NCBI GenBank assembly: GCA_944989445.1
Contig: CALYLW010001205.1
Coordinates: 110,157 to 174,156 of the forward strand
Direction: 5' to 3'
Source of the DNA: Ampullaceana balthica
Taxonomy: Eukaryota > Mollusca > Gastropoda > Lymnaeidae
DNA: 64,000 nt
Positions 61,564-64,000 of the stretch are shown in pieces. The position numbers and the translations under genes are program-made. The notes under the pieces are model-generated. The model was not told where the DNA came from and searched no databases. It saw nothing but the letters and a program-made list of their open reading frames with translations. Numbering within the stretch: the first letter of the stretch is position 1; each line of letters opens with the position of its first letter.

Positions 61564-62075
61564 TTGTTTAAATACTTTATATTAACTCGTGGTGTCTGGT
61601 TGATTGCTTGCTTGTCAAAAAAACAATGGATCGATTTTAACCCTCTTCCTAGCTAGCGATCTGAAATTTTGCAAGCAGACTCGTGCAGATAATAAAAACG
61701 ATGCATTAAAATTTCAGATCGATCGCATGTACCGTAATTAAATTTTTGATTTTTTTAGTTTATTTTATTTATCTCTATTTATCATGTTACATTTTTGAGA
61801 TAGAGTGTCGCGGTGCGTATTATATTGAACGACCTTTTTATTAATACTTTCCTGTTGCGCGATTTGGTGCGTATTGTGTTGACAATACTTTTTATAAACA
61901 TATTCACTTTCGGTGCGCATTATATTTAACACGTTTTACGAGACATGACTAAAATTATGTATTTTTGGATTGTCTTGCGCTGCGTATTATAATGAATATT
62001 CTTTTAATTATGTCTCGTACATAAATGATTTAAAGTCAAAAATTTGGTTTTTAACGGGTTCTTTTTATTTATTTA
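61564..62075 (-). mobile_element. Family A variant with internal GGTGCGTATTATATT sub-repeats, copy 2
   Basis: It aligns with 19668-20170 over its whole length: TTAACTCGTGGTGTCTG, TTTCAGATCGATCGCATGTA, GAGATAGAGTGTCGCGGTGC and four GGTGCGTATTATATTGAAC-like units at about 61815, 61867, 61913 and 61979, ending AAATTTGGTTTTTAACGGGT. Confidence 0.82.
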
Positions 62076-62145
62076 TAAAAAATGTAATACAAAATTATAA
62101 TTATTTACATAATTGAATTTAAAATTTAAAAAATATAATAAACTA

Positions 62146-62163
62146 CTAGCCGGGTTACCCGGC
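62146..62163 (-). repeat. Candidate Helitron 3' terminus: hairpin plus CTAG
   Basis: On the minus strand GCCGGGTAACCCGGC is a perfect palindromic stem at 62149-62163, and it runs straight into CTAG followed by T. Helitron 3' ends carry a short GC-rich hairpin and CTRR before a T. The hairpin here is closer to the end than the usual 10-12 nt. It lies about 125 bp after the stop of the Helitron helicase on the same strand, in otherwise very AT-rich DNA. Confidence 0.55.
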
Positions 62164-62288
62164 GTCGCACGATTAAAATAATAGTCAACAGATTTTTAAA
62201 AAAAATATTTCAATTCATTCATTGAAAAACAATTTAAAAAATAAATTGAAATGTAATTAAAAATAAGTACATGTAATTTATATATTGC

Positions 62289-64000
62289 TTATATTAAGGC
62301 TTGTCGATAGACTATATTTTTGGTTTTTCCGTCTGGTGCAAAAATGAAAAGATTTGTTGGTGACCCAACTCTAGAACATGCCACATATAGCTGTCCGTGG
62401 GCAAAGCATGCTTCCTCAAGTACAATGCCTGCCACTTTTAAAGACTGTCCCTGTGCCTTGTTGATAGACATGGCAAATGCAAGCCTGATTGGAAACTGGA
62501 GGCGCTTGAAATCAAAAGGCATATCTGTTGGTATGAGTGGAATTCTTGGGATGAAGACATCTTCTCCTTTGGCGCAGCCTGTCAAAATTGTGGCTTCTAT
62601 TACATGAGGTAAGAGATGCTTGATGCTCAATCGTGTTCCATTGCATAGTTTAGGGGGATCCAAATTTCTCAGAAGTATGATAGGAGCTCCGATTTTAAGT
62701 TCCAAGTTATGTGATGGCATGCCAGGAGGATCTAATGAATTCAAAAATTCTGTTGGATAGTAAACAGCTTGGGCCGGATCTGTAACCGTATCAATAGATT
62801 TGTAGTTGTTTGAAATGCCTGGTAGAAAATTTTGAATTTGAGAATTGATGCTGTTGACACTTGAATTCTTTGGAGCAAGAATGGCCCTTTCGCACAACCA
62901 CTCAGGATTTTTAAACTGGTCTTGGATGTTTGGAAAAACGGCAAGTTTCAACTCTTCAAGTGACTTTGCTACAGTGCAAAAATTTGATGGGAAAGAAACT
63001 GTTCCTGATGCTGGGTCTACCTGCCACTTTCCATCGCCAAGTTGAAGCAATTGATGTGAGAAGTAGCCTGCTGCATTATCTCCATGTAAATGGACTCTCA
63101 TGTTGGTGGTCAGAGTCATTTTCTTGACCTGTTTCCACAGAGTTGAAGCTTTGAGGAAGGCATTCAACTCATCGCTTGGTGTTGACCTTGGAATGACAGG
63201 CAAAGTTTGTCTAAAATCTCCAGCTAATACCACAACTGTTCCTCCCATTAGTTTTGTGTTTCCTTTTAAATCCTGAAGAGTGTTGTTCAAGGCTTCAAGA
63301 GCTCGCTTGTGTGACATTGTACACTCATCCCAGACAATGAGAGAACACTGTTCTAGTACCTTGGCCTTTCCTGATCCTTTTGATATGTTGCAGGTTACAT
63401 TCTCAGAATGGTTCATGTTCAAAGGTAACTTGAAGGCAGAATGAGCTGTTCTACCCCCGGCAAGCAATGTTGATGCTATGCCAGAAGAAGCAACGGCTAG
63501 AGCAATACCTTTGTCTCGTCTGATTGTAGCCAAGAGCAAATTGATCACAAATGTTTTACCTGTACCTCCTGGAGCATCAAGGAATATGATTCCACCTTTT
63601 TTTGAGGTAACCAGTTCTAAGATGTGAATGTAGGCAGCTCTTTGATCCTCAACTAAACGTGGTTGATTTTCTGAGACATAGGCCATCAATTCATTTGTGT
63701 TATAATTTTGTTCTCGTAGAATTTCACTATTCTGAAGATTGTTTTCATTTCTTTGAGGCGTTGGTAACCCAAACTGGTCAAGGTTCCTTCCTGACATTGA
63801 TACACACAAATCCTCCAACAACATAAGACACCTTTTGTAAATCTCATTAGAGAACTCAATTAGCAGTGTTTGATTCTCTCTCTTGGCTTGCAACATAATG
63901 TCCTCACTCAAATATGTTTTAAATGTATCCCAGAGAGCAAGTGGATTAGAAACAGAGCATGTTGTCAGCAAAATTGAAAACAGATGTCTCAAACGGGTAG
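62289..64000 (-). CDS. Helitron PIF1-like helicase domain, C-terminal part, open to the window edge
   Basis: An unbroken frame of at least 567 residues continues beyond 64000 (upstream codons read Thr-Arg-Leu-Arg), so the start is outside. Counting from 63992: RHLFSILLTTCSVSNPLALW typical of the Rep/helicase linker; Walker A PGGTGKTF (141-148); Walker B LIVWDE (218-223); LAGDFRQTLPVIPR (256-269); TNMR (296-299); LKIGAPIILLRNLDPP (432-447); FPIRLAFAMSINKAQGQS (500-517); HGQLYVACSRV (532-542). These are SF1B PIF1-family motifs as found in Helitrons, which use Rep plus helicase for rolling-circle transposition. No stop or shift is seen, unlike every other transposon here, so this copy may be young. 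The Rep part, if present, is off the edge. Confidence 0.93.
   Translation of the reverse strand, partial: TRLRHLFSILLTTCSVSNPLALWDTFKTYLSEDIMLQAKRENQTLLIEFSNEIYKRCLMLLEDLCVSMSGRNLDQFGLPTPQRNENNLQNSEILREQNYNTNELMAYVSENQPRLVEDQRAAYIHILELVTSKKGGIIFLDAPGGTGKTFVINLLLATIRRDKGIALAVASSGIASTLLAGGRTAHSAFKLPLNMNHSENVTCNISKGSGKAKVLEQCSLIVWDECTMSHKRALEALNNTLQDLKGNTKLMGGTVVVLAGDFRQTLPVIPRSTPSDELNAFLKASTLWKQVKKMTLTTNMRVHLHGDNAAGYFSHQLLQLGDGKWQVDPASGTVSFPSNFCTVAKSLEELKLAVFPNIQDQFKNPEWLCERAILAPKNSSVNSINSQIQNFLPGISNNYKSIDTVTDPAQAVYYPTEFLNSLDPPGMPSHNLELKIGAPIILLRNLDPPKLCNGTRLSIKHLLPHVIEATILTGCAKGEDVFIPRIPLIPTDMPFDFKRLQFPIRLAFAMSINKAQGQSLKVAGIVLEEACFAHGQLYVACSRVGSPTNLFIFAPDGKTKNIVYRQALI

Noticed and set aside
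62320..62607. Plus-strand frames in 62320-63127
   Set aside because: Shadows of the Helitron helicase on the minus strand; no domain of their own.

Overview
The window is AT-rich, intron-rich animal DNA. It has canonical GT-AG splice sites, dense (TA)n tracts, tRNA-derived SINEs, several non-LTR retrotransposon lineages, hAT relics, a Helitron helicase and many short non-autonomous repeats. Nothing in it looks bacterial or plastid. The repeat mix and protein families suggest a lophotrochozoan, most likely a mollusc and perhaps a gastropod; that is an inference, not something the sequence proves.

Three host-type loci can be supported. (1) 12589-14335 (+) is a large internal exon with about 16 ankyrin repeats and one single-base frame break. 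(2) 32514-33987 (+) holds the last two exons of a gene with a trypsin-like His/Asp/Ser triad. (3) 40078-55168 (-) is a complete calpain gene that I could assemble as 22 phase-consistent coding exons (2025 nt, 674 aa). Its protease core has lost all three catalytic residues (Cys to Ser74, His to Gln234, Asn to Lys264), so it reads as an intact non-proteolytic calpain.

The rest is mostly mobile DNA. 1-7.5 kb holds two hAT relics, one split by a LINE, a foldback MITE and repeat fragments. 10-12.2 kb has a LINE inserted into a tRNA-SINE. 16.5-19.5 kb is a degraded element with repeated TTACACCAGTGAGT-type motifs around a broken vertnin/OTU-like gene. 24-30 kb has SINE, foldback MITE, tandem copies of the commonest repeat and a hAT-like MITE. 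Calpain introns contain a KRBA2-like integrase relic, a SINE and repeat insertions. 55.6-62.1 kb has three LINE tails and nested repeat copies. 62.1-64 kb is the 3' end of a Helitron whose helicase frame is open through the window edge.

The commonest repeat, called family A here, has about a dozen copies. It has a 14-bp inverted repeat TAAATCCCTTATAT near its ends, a conserved core with CGTTCGATCGATCTGAAA, head-to-tail dimers and one copy nested in another. I cannot assign it to a known superfamily.
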